In this document: positions 23,806 through 35,676 of the stretch, in pieces
Layout of the letters: each line of letters starts with the position of its first letter
Position numbering within the stretch: position 1 is the first letter of the stretch
Assembly: GCA_003255025.1 (NCBI GenBank)
Contig: QANY01002976.1
Coordinates: 3,456,615 to 3,520,614 of the forward strand
Direction of reading: 5' to 3'
Length of the DNA: 64,000 nucleotides
Source of the DNA: Datisca glomerata
Lineage: Eukaryota > Streptophyta > Magnoliopsida > Cucurbitales > Datiscaceae
Made by a program: the position numbers and the translations under genes
Notes under the pieces: generated by a model
The model's input: the letters and a program-made list of their open reading frames with translations, nothing else
What the model was told of the DNA's origin: nothing
Databases searched by the model: none

Positions 23806-25925
23806 ACAATTTCATCCTCTCCGTAGGTAATTTGATGAATACTTATTTTCCATCATGATGATGATGAGACTAATCATGTGGCAGAAAACCAAGATGGTTA
23901 TAGTGTGATGATGATGTTTTGTGAATATGCGGTACACGATTAAAATGATGTTTTAGTCCATGTTTGAAGCTAAAGGCTCAGAGATATGATGGCTTTAGTT
24001 AGGGATTGCATTCTCCAAATTCAATTTCCACTGTATGCTAGACGTCTCTCCTTAGCCAGAGGCACATAACTTCAATTCTGGACCTTAAGGTACGCTCGTT
24101 AAAATATTTAAAGACAGCTGTTGGGCATTCTGTAAAGTCGAACATAAAATGAAAGATGATCGGTTTAAGAAAGACCAAAATCATGGCAACCCAAACAGTA
24201 ACAAATCTAATCAAACCGTTATAGTCAAATGTTATGTTGGAAATTTGGTGGCTGTCACATCTTAGATGTGTATAGTGACTAACACCAAAGATCCGTGGAA
24301 ATCGTGTTGAAAGCTCAACTAGTGTTGAAAATGATTAGAATACTGAGATTGAATCTATGAGAAGCAGTAGAGCTAAGAAAGCTACTTCTTTTGGGCATAA
24401 TTTTCTTATAATTTGTTTGAAGCCCAACCTCCGACGTTTAAAGAAGTAATGTCAACACTTAAAACTTTTTATCGGAAGAGATTGTTGAATAGTAAAAGAA
24501 AGCTAAAGGCTGATGGTGCTATAGATAGTGATGAATTTCTTTTATACTTATTTTATAGTGGCGAGAATCACTACTATTAGAATAGTGATTGCTATATCAG
24601 TTATATTTAATCTGAAAATTCACCATATAGATGTAAAGACTGATTAAATAGAGGATTTGATGAAGATATCTATATAGAACGACCTGAAGGGTTTGTTGTC
24701 AAGGGACAATAAAAAAAGATTTGCAAATTTATTAAGTCCCTATACGGTTTAAAGCAAGAACTTAAATAATGACACAAGAAATTTGTTCACACTATGTAAT
24801 CAAATGGCTTTTATGATAAATATGTCTTCATTAATTGTACTGATGATGCTAGTGTCATGATTTATTTTTACGTGGATGATATGCTCATAAATATATATAT
24901 TAATAACTTTTTAAGTTCTACTAAAAGAATATTGAATTCCATTTTTAACATGAAATATTTAGCTTAAGCTCATGTTAATTTCGGAATTAAAATAAAGAGA
25001 ACTTATGAATGATATATTCTTACTCAATCTCATTATGGAGAAAATGTATTAAGAAAGTTTGGTTACTTTGTGAGAGAACCTATTGTTACCCCATTTGTTA
25101 GCAAATATAAGGTAAAAAGGAATACAAATGATTGAATATCTCAATTAGAGTAATCATAAATAATTGAAAGTTTGATGTATATCATGAATTACAAAAGGCA
25201 TGATGTAGCATATTAAGTTAGAAGGCTTGCAAGCAATCCAGGACATGATCACTAAGATGCACTAGTCAGAGTGCTAAGGTACTTAGAGTAGACCATAGAC
25301 TATGGATTGCACTATCTGAAACACCCACTCATTTTGGAGGGATTTAGCAATAGTAACTAGATTTGTAACATCTTAGAGACTAAATCTACGAGTAGATATA
25401 TTTTCATCTTAGGTTGTGGAGCTATTTCATGGAGGACTATAAAGAAGCCGAATAGCTTAGAAATTTTCTGGAAGAATTCTAGTGTGGCAAATATTATGTC
25501 ACCTATATGTGTCCATTGCCACGACATGGATCAACATTTAGAGTGTAGAACAATTTGTATAATGGTATCCTAGATAAATCAGACAGATACATAATATCAT
25601 TAAACTATTGCTCTCAAATGACGTGATTACTATTGACTTCATAAGGTCAAAGGAAGATCTGGCAGATCCTCTAACGAAAGGATTGTCAAAGGAGACAATA
25701 AAGCAAACACCGAGGGGAATGAGACTAAAATCTATACAATGAATCATTCAGACTGTAACCTAACCTAGTTCACTAGAGATCCCAAGTTCTAGATTAAATA
25801 GATAAATAGCAGGAATGATTCACAATAACTCCCTAAGAAACTTTTGGTTTCTTCATATTCCTATGTGTGAAGTGAGTGTATTGTAAGTTGAAGTAGAAAG
25901 GTATACTTAGTATTTAGTGACATTG
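23806..25925 (+). pseudogene. Ty1/copia retrotransposon remnant (copy 2): pre-RT, RT and RNase H end
   Basis: Very degraded. Before RT there is RKLLLLG-type text with KATSFGHNFL near 24375-24410, a region known from copia polyproteins just before RT. RT signs: DEDIYIERPEGFVVKG near 24660-24705, then FIKSLYGLKQ near 24730-24760, then the catalytic motif in MIYFYVDDMLIN near 24858-24895. The end of RNase H reads DFIRSKEDLADPLTKGLSKE at about 25637-25695, a hallmark copia motif. A non-coding 3' part shared with copy 1 follows to about 25925. Between about 24150 and 24350 most of gag-protease-integrase is missing. No LTR pair could be established. Confidence 0.82.
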
Positions 25926-26800
25926 ATATCTTACTTACAAGAGTAGTAATAACATATACTCTTAATCATTATCGCATATATGAGAGTAGAAGTGGGGTCG
26001 CTTCTATGAGAGTCTTAAAGGCTTAACCTCTTTAAAGCTTTCAAGAACGCGGGATATGTTCAAGACTAAAATAAACAAAATGTATGAAATCAAATGTATT
26101 AAGAGGATATATGTGTGAAATATGTTCTCTCAATTTATGTCAGAGGAAGTTTAGTTCAAGATTTCACTATTCTTTAGAATAAATTCAAAAATTCTCACTT
26201 AGGAATGTTCAAGTCCAAACTGATGCATATCTCATTTGTTTCTCTCTCCTACGATTGTTGTTATGTTAGGAATATTTTGGTTCATATGAGGGATTGTGGA
26301 AAATGCAGTGGAAAAAGAGAAAGAAAGAAGTGACTTTGTGAATGAAAGTGTTTAACCTAAGGTGTTGGAATTCATTGTTCCCATTGAAAAGTTCAAAGAA
26401 TGCAATGTGGTTTATAAGTACAACACATTGGCCTTGGGGTTAGGACTTAGATGGCACATGGTTCTCATACATATGCGCACGTCGCCATTGCCATTCCTCC
26501 GGCTCAGCCCAGCCTAGTCTAGTTATGTTGAACAACTATCTTTTTGCCACTAATTTCTCCTATTTTCCTTAGAGAATAAGTTTTTGACTGGTTTAAAGAA
26601 AGACAACCACCTCCTTCCAAGTCAACCCTTTTCTATTTTGCTCTCTAGTTCTTACTTCCTTTTTCCAGCCACGTGCAATAACATTCCTTACCCAAGACAA
26701 ATCCAATGGAATAGATTTGTTACAAGAAAAGTGGCCCTTCTTCTCCTAATCCTTATCGTTCTCCTTCTCCTGGAAACACTTTTCTACATTCGATCCATTA
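25926..26800. other. Non-coding sequence after the copia remnant
   Basis: Part may be the copia 3' untranslated region or LTR (for example the TATGAGAGTAGAAGTGGGGT region near 25980). A plus-strand open frame at 26584 is leucine-rich and runs into the CACTA-like terminus; I do not regard it as a gene. Confidence 0.4.
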
Positions 26801-26801
26801 T

Positions 26802-27005
26802 CACTACAAGAAATATAGCATTCTACAAGAGGCAGAAATCCCTTATAAAAAGTAATCCACAGAGTTCTCGCGACGCCTGTGATAGCCCATCATATTAAAA
26901 GTCCACATTTTTTATAAGGCGGAATGCCTCCTATGAAAAACCCTATGGTCTATCAATTTTTATAGGGTTTTTCGAATCCTATAGAATATTGTTTAATAGG
27001 ATTTT
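26802..27005 (+). mobile_element. Isolated CACTA-like terminus, left end only
   Basis: CACTACAAGAAATATAGC starts at 26802, a common form of CACTA terminal repeat. It is followed by words in both orientations: CTTATAAAAAG, TTTTTTATAAGGC, CTATGAAAAACCCTATGG, TTTTATAGGGTTTTTC, which look like subterminal repeats built on (C)CTATAAAAA. The 3 bases before it are TAT. I found no matching right end with the same subterminal words in the window. Confidence 0.55.
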
Positions 27006-29877
27006 TGTACCCCTGTTGAATGTATTCAACAAGTATTTTTATATCACATAAAAGAAGACACCGAAGATTGATTGTTATAGTCAATGATTCATATTAAATA
27101 CTCTCAAAATGATCATTTTAAGTAGCATAAAGAACACCAACATAATAATTTATAACATTAACCTACATCATTTCAACAAAGTGTTACAAAAAATGCTTAT
27201 ATAATGTACAGTTACAAAAATAACACAAGAATACAAGAATCAAATCGCCTAAAATTACCTAGTTTAAATATAAGTTATTCTCATTCCACAAAATACTTCA
27301 ACGCTCAACTAACTGGCTAACGGGATATTATTCAACCAAAAGAAGAAGGAAAAAAATCAAATCATCTTGCGGCTTGCAATACTCATTGATGCCACGTCTT
27401 TCTCCTCAATTTAAGCGTAATTGGTATAAGTGTCTCAACAGCTTTTGTCATCTGCTAAATCACGTGAATGTATTAAGAAAGTAAACTACAGTTAGGTTGC
27501 AGTCAGTCCATCACAACATAAAATATTGTAATTCTCTCAGGTAAATATTACATAGGAGCAAATTACCAAGAGTTCCTACTCAAATATCATGTCTCAGCAT
27601 TTTAAGGTAGCTTACAATTGGTTCCATTGACAATTTTAGAAAACTTAACGTCCTTTAGGATAGCTTCAAATATTTACATAAACAACCAAGATACATGTGC
27701 TCCCCTAGACATAGAAAGGCACAACAGCAAAATAAATCGAGGACAATGTACCAGATTATTAATCAACACTTGGTGTTATTTCATAGAATTTTTTATCAGT
27801 ACTGAGACCATCAAGATTTTAAAGACTACTTGCACTAAAATTTATTACATTAACGGACTTGACAAGTTAAGTTGTTTCTTCAAATAGATTAGTGGGTAAG
27901 CATCATATTTTTGAAGACCTTCAACTTGATAAAAAAGAACCCGAAGTTTTTAATCTCAAGAAAAAATACTAGTGCTTGACTCTTTCTTTTTTGAACTAGC
28001 CACCCATAGATATTATGGAAAATAATATAGAAAAAAGAGAATGAAAAGATATAAGAGTCAAGACAATACCAAGTGTAAATGCTAGCAAATAGATATTTAA
28101 CAAGGGATTTCTCTCCACCTAGTACACTTGGAAGTTTATCATCTAAGCTTCTAGTAAAAGACTTATTTCTTCTAGAAAGATGATCCTCTATTAATGATCC
28201 TATAACCTCGATCAAAGCTTTATCACTAAAATGTGAATTGCAATTGACATATAAGCATATAATATGGCAATAATGAATGGGCTTCACCTTGACAATTTGC
28301 TGCTTCACTCACTTCTTGTCAATGTACCAATAGGAAAAGTTATCGCACCAAAAGATAACTACAAACTGATGTACTCATTTTTTTATATATTACACATATA
28401 TATCTAAAATTTGACAGTAAATTTTCAGATCTTGCTACAACAATTAGCCTAAGCACTAAAGTCACAACATCGAAAAGATGGAAAACAAGGCGATAACAGA
28501 GTTTAATTCCATGCCATAAAGTTTAAAACTTGCCATGATAGCCAAAAAGCAAGATAGACTCTTCCCAGCTCAGAAAAGGAACTTCACCTATCTTCACGGT
28601 AGCATCGGTAGTAGTTGCCATCTCCCAAATCCACTTTTCAATTTGAATAGTTTATTAAGAAAATAAGGCCATCGCAAACATGTGAAATATAATTACAATG
28701 TATAGACTGTGAATATTGAAGACTGCAAGAAAGACCAACAGTTTCCACCCAATTTTTAGAATAAATAAACAATAAGTACTTACGAAGTTTCTGATATAAA
28801 TAAATCACAGAGGAGCTTGGTGGGGTAAATCGTATGCCAAAAGAAACCTTTTTTTAATCAAAAGAAACATCACTAGAAGGTAAACATCCCACAAGTTCCA
28901 AGGAACCAACCAATGTTATCAAACATAATATACCAAAAGAAGAAAAGGGAAAAGGAAACAAAATATTAAGTATGAACAGACCATAAACTATAAATTTTGT
29001 ACTTCTCACCATGAAGATACAATACGCCATTGCCATTAAAAGGTTTAGTTACAACTAGAACTATGACATCAATTTTACTTATTGTTGAGTTACAATTTCT
29101 GAATGGTAGAAATACAATTACAAGTATAACTCAACAATAAATTTTAAACGTCGCTTATTTTAGTCGTATGATATAGTTATTCATTTGTGTTAGGAGAGAT
29201 GTCCAACAAACAGTAAGTTTTGATCATAAGCTTAAATGTTATGACAAGCCAATAGCATAGAATAAAAAGAAAAAAGAAAGGGGGGAATCATATTTTCGTA
29301 AAGGTTAGCTTTGGTTGTAAGTTATGATCATAAGCTTAAATGTTACACTTGAGGTGTCTGAACAAAATTAAAATAGACTAAGCTTCTTGTCTCACCAAAA
29401 TGTGAGAGAAATACTAGCACGTTTCAGTTACTCCTAAAATGAAGGAATTTGATAAGCTGATAAAAAAGGAAACACTTCATTAAATCACTTTATAGTTGAG
29501 TGCATTATTATCATTCACATAACAAATGTAACAGATCCACCCCCTGTTAAGCTCTATGTAATATTTAAGGGGACATGATTTCAGATTTAGAAGTGATCAA
29601 CCCTTAAAAGTGATCAACCCATCAGGAAAGCATACAAAGATAAATCATAAAAGCCAAGCAGGTAATAATATATTATAAAACTTACATATGAAGGGAGGAT
29701 TAGCAAGAACACACAATACACACTAGGGCCACTACTATTGCAAGCGGTACTCCTATTATATCATCTTGCAAAGCAATAGCTACCACTAGAGCAGCCATAA
29801 AAATATATTATGTTTTTAACACAAAAAAGAGAGTTATTTAAAAACTCATATGTAAGCTTTTCCTTACTGATGATACT
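27006..29877. other. Region with possible exon fragments on the minus strand but no assignable gene
   Basis: A minus-strand frame at 28308-27889 has a non-random first half (SDKALIEVIGSLIEDHLSRR then SLDDKLPSVLGGEKSLVKYL) before turning into AT-rich hydrophobic text; I do not recognise it. A short minus frame starting at about 28609 reads MATTTDATVKIGEVPFLSWE. Both could be exon pieces of captured or decayed genes, lying downstream of the WVD2-like exons on the same strand. The rest is AT-rich with no motif. Confidence 0.35.
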
Positions 29878-30117
29878 GGTTTCTTCTTCATGTTTAAAGT
29901 ATACTTTTCCTCATTCGTTGGAGCTATCTATAAGAAGAAAATAGTAGAACTATGTAATAATTGATTTAAAACAGCACCAACCGGTAAAAAAAAATATAAT
30001 GATTTTACCTCTTTAGAAACTTTTGGAGGTTTAGATTTCCAATTGCGTTTCTTACTCCTGTATCTTAGCTTTCCTAGCAGCCATCTTCTTGTAATGGATT
30101 TCAATGTAAGCCTTCTC
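29878..30117 (-). pseudogene. Two exon-sized fragments of a WVD2-like/TPX2-family gene
   Basis: On the minus strand, exon A (30117-30009, 109 bp) is bounded by acceptor ATCAG and donor GTAAAA. It reads EKAYIEIHYKKMAARKAKIQ before a stop, which resembles the N-terminal region of plant WVD2-like proteins (microtubule-associated, TPX2 family) as I remember it. Exon B (29927-29878, 50 bp) is bounded by acceptor TTATAG and donor GTAAGG, and continues acidic text (FKHEEETSII). Three stops in exon A and one in B rule out a working product. Upstream exons are missing because a LINE-type 3' end abuts exon A at 30118 and beyond. The family assignment is moderate; the exon borders are clear. Confidence 0.5.
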
Positions 30118-30730
30118 CTGATTTTCACACTATCGTTACGGATGAGGCTGTACCTCCCAGATTCTACCATTGCCGAGGCTGACTAGTGAGATCACTCATT
30201 TATTCGTGCCAAATTGCTTAGAGAGGTTTGATCAGATTTGAGTTGTTCATTGTATCGGTTTCCTATCAAGTGACAGACGAGGTTGTACCTCCCTAGTTCC
30301 ATTGCCGAGGCTGCCTGATGAAGTCACTCATTTGGTTGTTCTGAGTCTTTGGTTGTCGTGTTGTTGTTGATTTTGGCTATTCATTTTGTGCGATTAGGCA
30401 TGCTAGTGTTGATTCTTGTAGTGCACCTTGCTTTATTCTGGAGGTGATTAGCTAGGTTAGACATTTAGGCCGATAGATAGGCTGTCTATGTTATTTCCTG
30501 ATTTGGTTTAGTTTTCATCTTTAATTTGCTCTGTGCCATACCTTGGTGTATTTTCTGTTATGTATCTCCATTGCGGTGTTCTTGTTAGTTTGTCATGGGT
30601 GCTCTTTGTGTAGGAGAGTTGTTTGTAAATTCTGCCTATCTAGCTTGCACTATATTGCCTATTTTTTACCTAGGTTATGCCCCTTGTAAAAGTACAAATC
30701 TTTTACTTAATATATTTTTGACAAAAAATG
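30118..30730 (+). mobile_element. 5'-truncated LINE-type 3' end with internal duplication
   Basis: T/G-rich non-coding sequence ending CCCCTTGTAAAAGTACAAAT then TTTTACTTAATATATTTTTG and ACAAAAAATG near 30730, the style of plant LINE 3' untranslated regions with a short A-rich tail. A 135-bp offset duplication is visible: GATGAGGCTGTACCTCCC at 30141 and GACGAGGTTGTACCTCCC at 30276, each followed by ATTGCCGAGGCTG and AAGTCACTCATTT or AGATCACTCATTT. No coding part remains. Confidence 0.5.
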
Positions 30731-33239
30731 ACTATTTTGTACAATTTGATGGAACAATAAAAGGAGATAGCTAAAGGGTTCAATTTGTTAGTTTTTCATA
30801 GTTGAAGGTTTAAATCATAAGGTTTAAAATTTTTAGTTTTTAAAGTATAGATTAGTGATAGTTTGAGTGCGTAAACTATAATTTTCCATATAAACAAGAG
30901 GCAAGTGCGCAATGGCTTTTTCTGATAGGGGTTCATTTTCTCAAGCAGAGCTTGTTGCTTTCATTTTGAGTATCGGTCATTCAAAAATACTTAGGCTTAG
31001 AAAGTGGTCCCCTTTTCTCACATAAAAGCGACCAGAATTCAAACACGCCGCGTTTTACTGGGAAGGATCGAACCATGAGAATGAATCTATTGAGCTCTCA
31101 CCTTTTGTGGCCAGGTCTTTCAACCTTTTCACAATTGTAGTTCACTGTGCCTTGACTAATATAATAGAAAAGACAGAGGGCTTGCTTATTTTTCCATCAT
31201 CCAATCCATAACAAATCGAATGAAACCTGGCAAAAAAGAAGTGAACACTTTGCTCATCTCCACACACCAAGTAGGGATAGGAGAACTGCACCCTATTCCC
31301 ATTGCTCATGTCTGGAAATTGTCCGTCATATGGCAGTTCCAGTGCTTCCACTATAATAATGGTATTGGACAATAGATTAAATACATGATATTAATAGTTC
31401 ATCTCATCTGATTCTTCTAATTTTCGTAGAGTTTGTGAGAGAGGAAATACATAGAATTCTGCGAGAAGTCGAGTTAACTAGTTGTTATTTTCCACTTAGA
31501 TTATTGTATCCCAGAGACAAGATTATTGTATCCCAGAGACAGTCACCTCAGTTTCCTTACATCTGTGGATGGTGAATTCTTTCTTTAGATAATTATCTTA
31601 GGCAAGCCTCAATCTAACATTTATTTTCGTTTCCTAGTTACATTTTTGAGTCTAGAATTTTGTCCTTCTTGTACTGTTGTAATTTGAGTTGTAATAAAAA
31701 TATTAAATGAAATTTTTTTCCATAATTTCGAGTGAACCCCACATGCCCTCTCATTCGATCCCATTATCCATCAGAGCAAATAGTAAAACCATCCATTTAA
31801 TGGTGACTAATGCTTCCATGTACCTGCTCATGTTGAGAAAAGATAGAAAAAATTTGAGAAAAGATCACATGTACCATAAGAAAAAGGATCGGTTGATTCT
31901 CAAGAGAGATAATAAAAAACACCCAATACACTAAACCAGTACAATCACCATACGACAATATGTTGTTTCTCAGAGCGTGAGTCATGAACAAGGTAATATC
32001 CCCTGTATATGGCAATTTTTGGGGTACGGCATCTATAATATGGTTGTCTCTCTCGATGTCCATCACGTAAGTAATTGGGCCCACTTGGGCCGACAAACCC
32101 TAGAACCTCTCATGTACAAGGCAAAGAGGAAACGAGGAAGGGTAAAAAATCTAAGCAAAATACAAAGAAGAGGACGAAACAGAGAAGAAAAGGAGGAGTA
32201 CGGATCTGTTAGAGGGAGGAGATTATTATGGCGAAGGTGGCTGCGAGCCACAATATTAATATGTGTCGTATGAGTCCCATTACCAATATTTATATATGGT
32301 CATGGTTCCTCTTTCCCTCAAAACTTATTCAACACGAAATTTTAATAAATGTGTTTCGGTTTTAGTGCCAAATAGTTAAGGGTAAGGATTTTTTTAATGT
32401 TAGGGATTTTATTGATGGGTAGTTATTTTTTAATTTGTTAGTTAAGTATTTAATATGTTAGTAGAGCTTACTTTTTTTATTAGTTCGGTTGTTTCTTTCT
32501 AATTGCACATATATATTTTCTATTAAACAACAACTCAATTTTTTTTAAAACACAATCTTCATTTCTCAACTCAACTCAACCATTTTTTTACTTCATTTCA
32601 TCTAAGTAAATAGCTCATCATACTACTAAGATAATAATCTATTTAATGTTATTAACTTTTAATTGATATTTATATTTAGATGTGGTCATAATATTTTTTA
32701 CTGTTTAGTTACTTAAGTTTTGTTTGATTTAATGTGTTTGTAATGCTAATGTTAATGTGATTCGTTTTCTTATACTTATAGCATGTTAATGTGATTAATT
32801 ATTTTTGCTATTTTAGTTTTAAAAAAATGACCATACTTGTTTGATTTTGTTTATTGTTTACTGTTTTATAAATGACAGTAAAAATTAGCAATAAAGTTTT
32901 GTTTAAGCAATAAAAAATGACCATGCTTGTTTGATTTTTTAGCGGTTTGAAAAAAAAACAATAAAATGTAGAACTTTGTTTGCTTTAAGTAAAGAGAATT
33001 GTTTGATTTTGTTTTATTTTTACTGATTTTCTATCATTTTCGCTTTTAATACCAGTAAAAAATAGCAACAAAAATTACCATAATTTTGAAAAAAATACCA
33101 TTTTTGTTTGAATGTGTTTTAGGTACTTAATTATATTTTTTATTCGTTATTCGCACAAAAATTTGGTCATTTTATTCGGTAGTAATTTATCTTGCAACTT
33201 ATAGAAGGAGCAGAAGATGATATTCTTGAGCCTTAGAAA
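30731..33239. other. Low-coding region, small unassigned open frames
   Basis: Overlapping frames at 31797-32273 are present on both strands (for example minus MSAQVGPITYVMDIERDNHI; plus a K/R-rich end). Another minus frame at 31372-31142 reads LPYDGQFPDMSNGNRVQFSY. None is recognisable. A 24-bp direct duplication built on ATTATTGTATCCCAGAGACA lies near 31500-31545. From 32400 to 33200 the sequence is T-rich and featureless. The stretch 32331-32380 recurs at 41097-41145 (separate entry). Confidence 0.4.
32331..32380 (+). repeat. Direct repeat, left copy (partner at 41097-41145)
   Basis: AACACGAAATT, then ATAAAT, then TTTCGGTTTTAGTGCCAAAT occur here and at 41097-41145 in the same orientation, with weaker similarity extending upstream (AATATTAATAT near 32251 and 41007). 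The copies are 8.77 kb apart and flank the FAR1/caulimovirid cluster. Confidence 0.7.
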
Positions 33240-33890
33240 AATAAAAAGACGGTTCGATAAGTATAGGAACCTAACAGTTATTAATTGTGTTTGTTCAAAG
33301 AAAGCTTCCATAAAGACTTTGATCCATTAAAAGAGAATAGAATAGAAAGATTGGAAACTAGAACTAGTTGTAAAGTAAGTATCAGTTTTCATTGTAATGA
33401 TAATAGGTGTTGGAGAGTTTTCAATTCAAAACATAATCATGAACTGGCTAGACTCAAGGAAAGACAATTTCTTCGATCTGGATGAAAAATGACGGATGCT
33501 CAAAAAGATAAGGGACAATGTAATTTACTGAATCTTTGATTCATTATGAGAAGACGACAGAAAAGATGAGGCAAAAAGAGTTAGAAGACGATTTTCGTTG
33601 CTACCAAGTTATGTCACCCAATATAAATGAACGTGGACCTATAGTAGTTCAAGCTGGACATATGTTTACTCGTATTTTATTCAAACACTTTAAATAAATA
33701 TGTCCTCAGTACTATCTGTCTTCATTAACATAAAATGTGCCACGGATTTTGTTGAATATTTTCATGTTGGAGTACATGTGAAAGAAATGATTTTACAACT
33801 TATAAAATTTGTTGAAATAGGCTATGTTCACACCTTTTAACTTTATAAATTCAACGCAAAGTGGTGGTCATATTATGTAATTTATCGAGG
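33240..33890 (+). pseudogene. FAR1/FHY3-like (MULE-derived) pseudogene fragment
   Basis: The FAR1 DNA-binding domain is read at 33285-33485: RIERLETRTSCKVSISF, then WRVFNSKHNHELARLKERQF with the C...H-N-H zinc-type residues. After a stop, a later part of the family is read at about 33555-33690 in a continuing pattern: MRQKELEDDFRCYQVM and IVVQAGHMFTRILFKHF. The transposase core between them is missing. FAR1/FHY3 proteins are transcription factors derived from Mutator-like transposases. The fragment could be from a host FRS gene or a MULE. Its tail (33791-33890) is duplicated in inverted orientation at 41690-41788. Confidence 0.75.
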
Positions 33891-34188
33891 TAATAATTCT
33901 TTTTAATTGAGTTCTCTATATTTAATTTATATCAACTAACATTTTTACAAATACTAATTGTCATATACTCAAATTAATTTCAAGATCTCAATGGATATAA
34001 GACTGAAAATAAATACTCAAGTGGAAGCCTATCTTATTCAAATGATGTTTAGAATTCTTTAATTTATAAATTGTTCAAGTTTTATCGACGTGTATGCATG
34101 TATTACTTTTTCTCAGTTGACTGCTTTATCGTTATTATTTAACTTAAAGGATTAAAAAGTTTCTGTCAATAAGAATTAGTTAAATAAA
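33791..34188 (+). repeat. Long inverted repeat, left arm
   Basis: About 400 bp that match the reverse complement of 41366-41788. Landmarks are TTACAACTTATAAAATTT at the outer edge, AAAGTGGTGGTCATATTATG, ACTCAAGTGGAAGC(C/A)TATCTTATT, and AAGTTTCTGTCAATAAG at the inner edge. This arm lacks about 30 bp present in the right arm. Similarity stops sharply at 33791, inside the FAR1-like remnant. Confidence 0.88.
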
Positions 34189-34309
34189 AACTCTAAGTCC
34201 TGGAAATCTATTCTGAAATAGTTTGGTTCTATTATCTCGTTTTGTTGTCCTGGAAAATAATTTAAAATAGTTCCAATATTATTTAGCATATTCATAATTA
34301 TAAACAATC

Positions 34310-35515
34310 AAGAAACTTAACAAGTATTGTTTAATAAGAATGCAGACAATCGAGATATCAGCAATTTGATTAAAGTACTTACTTATTATATTCTGAATTT
34401 TACTTGGAGTAAATGATATTATTTTATAATGATCAAATATAATCTTGTATTTCTCAATCTTATTTGTCTGGTTTTGCCAACATCCAGTTTATATGCTAAA
34501 TTTAGAGGATATATCAGTATTTCTAAGTCTGTTGATTAAATCTCTTTTATTTGGTTTTGAATATTTTATCCATCTTATAATATTCTTAATAGGCTTATAA
34601 TTAGTCTTTAGATGATGAATTTTTTGTTTAAAGATTTTAATTTTTTCCAATTTTATTTTTTCTTGTAAAATCCCCAATGATTTCTTTTTGCAGAAGATTG
34701 TATATATGGATTTGAAAACAGAATTTTGTTTTAAAATTTTCAAATTCTCATTGTGAGGAAAACAAATAAATTTGAATTTAACAGGTTCATCTATGAGATA
34801 AGTAATTATCTCATCATACTCTGTTGTAAAAGGATACAACAAAGAAATGAATCGTAAATCTAAAATTATTTTATCCGTCATATTTTTTACTAAGACAAAT
34901 GATATTTTAAAATACACATTATCTTGAAAAATATGAACTTTGGGGATTTCATAATCAATATGCATTCGAGTACCATTGGCAGAAGACAAAGATTCTTTTG
35001 TCTTCTTAAAGTACTTGGTTGGAACTAGTCATTCTTGTATAAAATTCAAATCTGCTCCTAAATCTACAAGAGTCATTGTTGTGAAATTAAAATCTTGAAT
35101 GATTATTCTAACCATTACGTGTCATTTTTTTATTTTTATGTGATTGAGGATTTGAATGAAATGTTCATCATTGTCTTGACAGTTAATGGGTTCTTCAACC
35201 TTATTATCAGAAATTAGTAATTTACTAGGTTCACTAAATTCTTATTTATTAATTAGATTTTGTATTTTTAAAAGATTTAATTCCTCTTTTATTTTGGTGT
35301 TTGAATTCTTCAAATCTTTTATTTCATTCTTAATATCTTTAATTTCTTTTTGAAGTTCCTGTAAGGTAACTTCATTTTCTTTCCCCTTTATTCTATTGAA
35401 TTTTTCAAGGATTTGTGAAAGACTTGTAGTATTATTANTCTTGTTCTTCATTTTTATTTAAGACATTGATTTTTTGACAACAATTATCCCTACACCCCAT
35501 AGTGATGTTTGTCAT
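34310..35515 (-). pseudogene. Endogenous caulimovirid fragment, inverted (coiled coil and aspartic protease region)
   Basis: On the minus strand a frame at 35451-35242 gives a charged helical stretch (LQELQKEIKDIKNEIKDLKN), and 34989-34489 a protease-like part with LDLRFISLLYPFTTEYDEI, the region after the active site in plant pararetroviruses. It starts near 35515 with the same text (CATCACTATGGGGTGTAGGG) found on the plus strand at 38750. It is thus the same viral segment in opposite orientation, and it reaches further into the protease than the plus copy does. An ambiguous base N lies at 35438. Stops and missing RT mean it cannot express a virus. Confidence 0.75.
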
Positions 35516-35662
35516 CTATTATGGCTGGTTATTGATAATATTGTTTACTTATTTGTTTACATGAAGAATTGCTTATATTTAATCTGACTCTTCCCCCAAG
35601 TGGCTGGTTATTCTTATAATTGATTATTTTTATGTAATATTTGTTTGCCTAATCTGTAAATC

Positions 35663-35676
35663 TGTTTATCAGAGGC
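35663..35676 (+). promoter_or_regulatory. Possible degenerate tRNA-Met primer site of the caulimovirid
   Basis: TGTTTATCAGAGGC resembles the tRNA-Met complement TGGTATCAGAGC used by caulimovirids to prime minus-strand DNA. Its place, about 200 bp before the movement-protein frame, is right, but the match is imperfect. Confidence 0.35.

Noticed and set aside
26584..26898. Leucine-rich open frame as a membrane protein gene
   Set aside because: It runs across the CACTA-like terminus and has no homologous pattern or conserved context.
31797..32273. Overlapping open frames on both strands
   Set aside because: Neither shows a known motif or splice context. I leave them as unassigned rather than call a gene.
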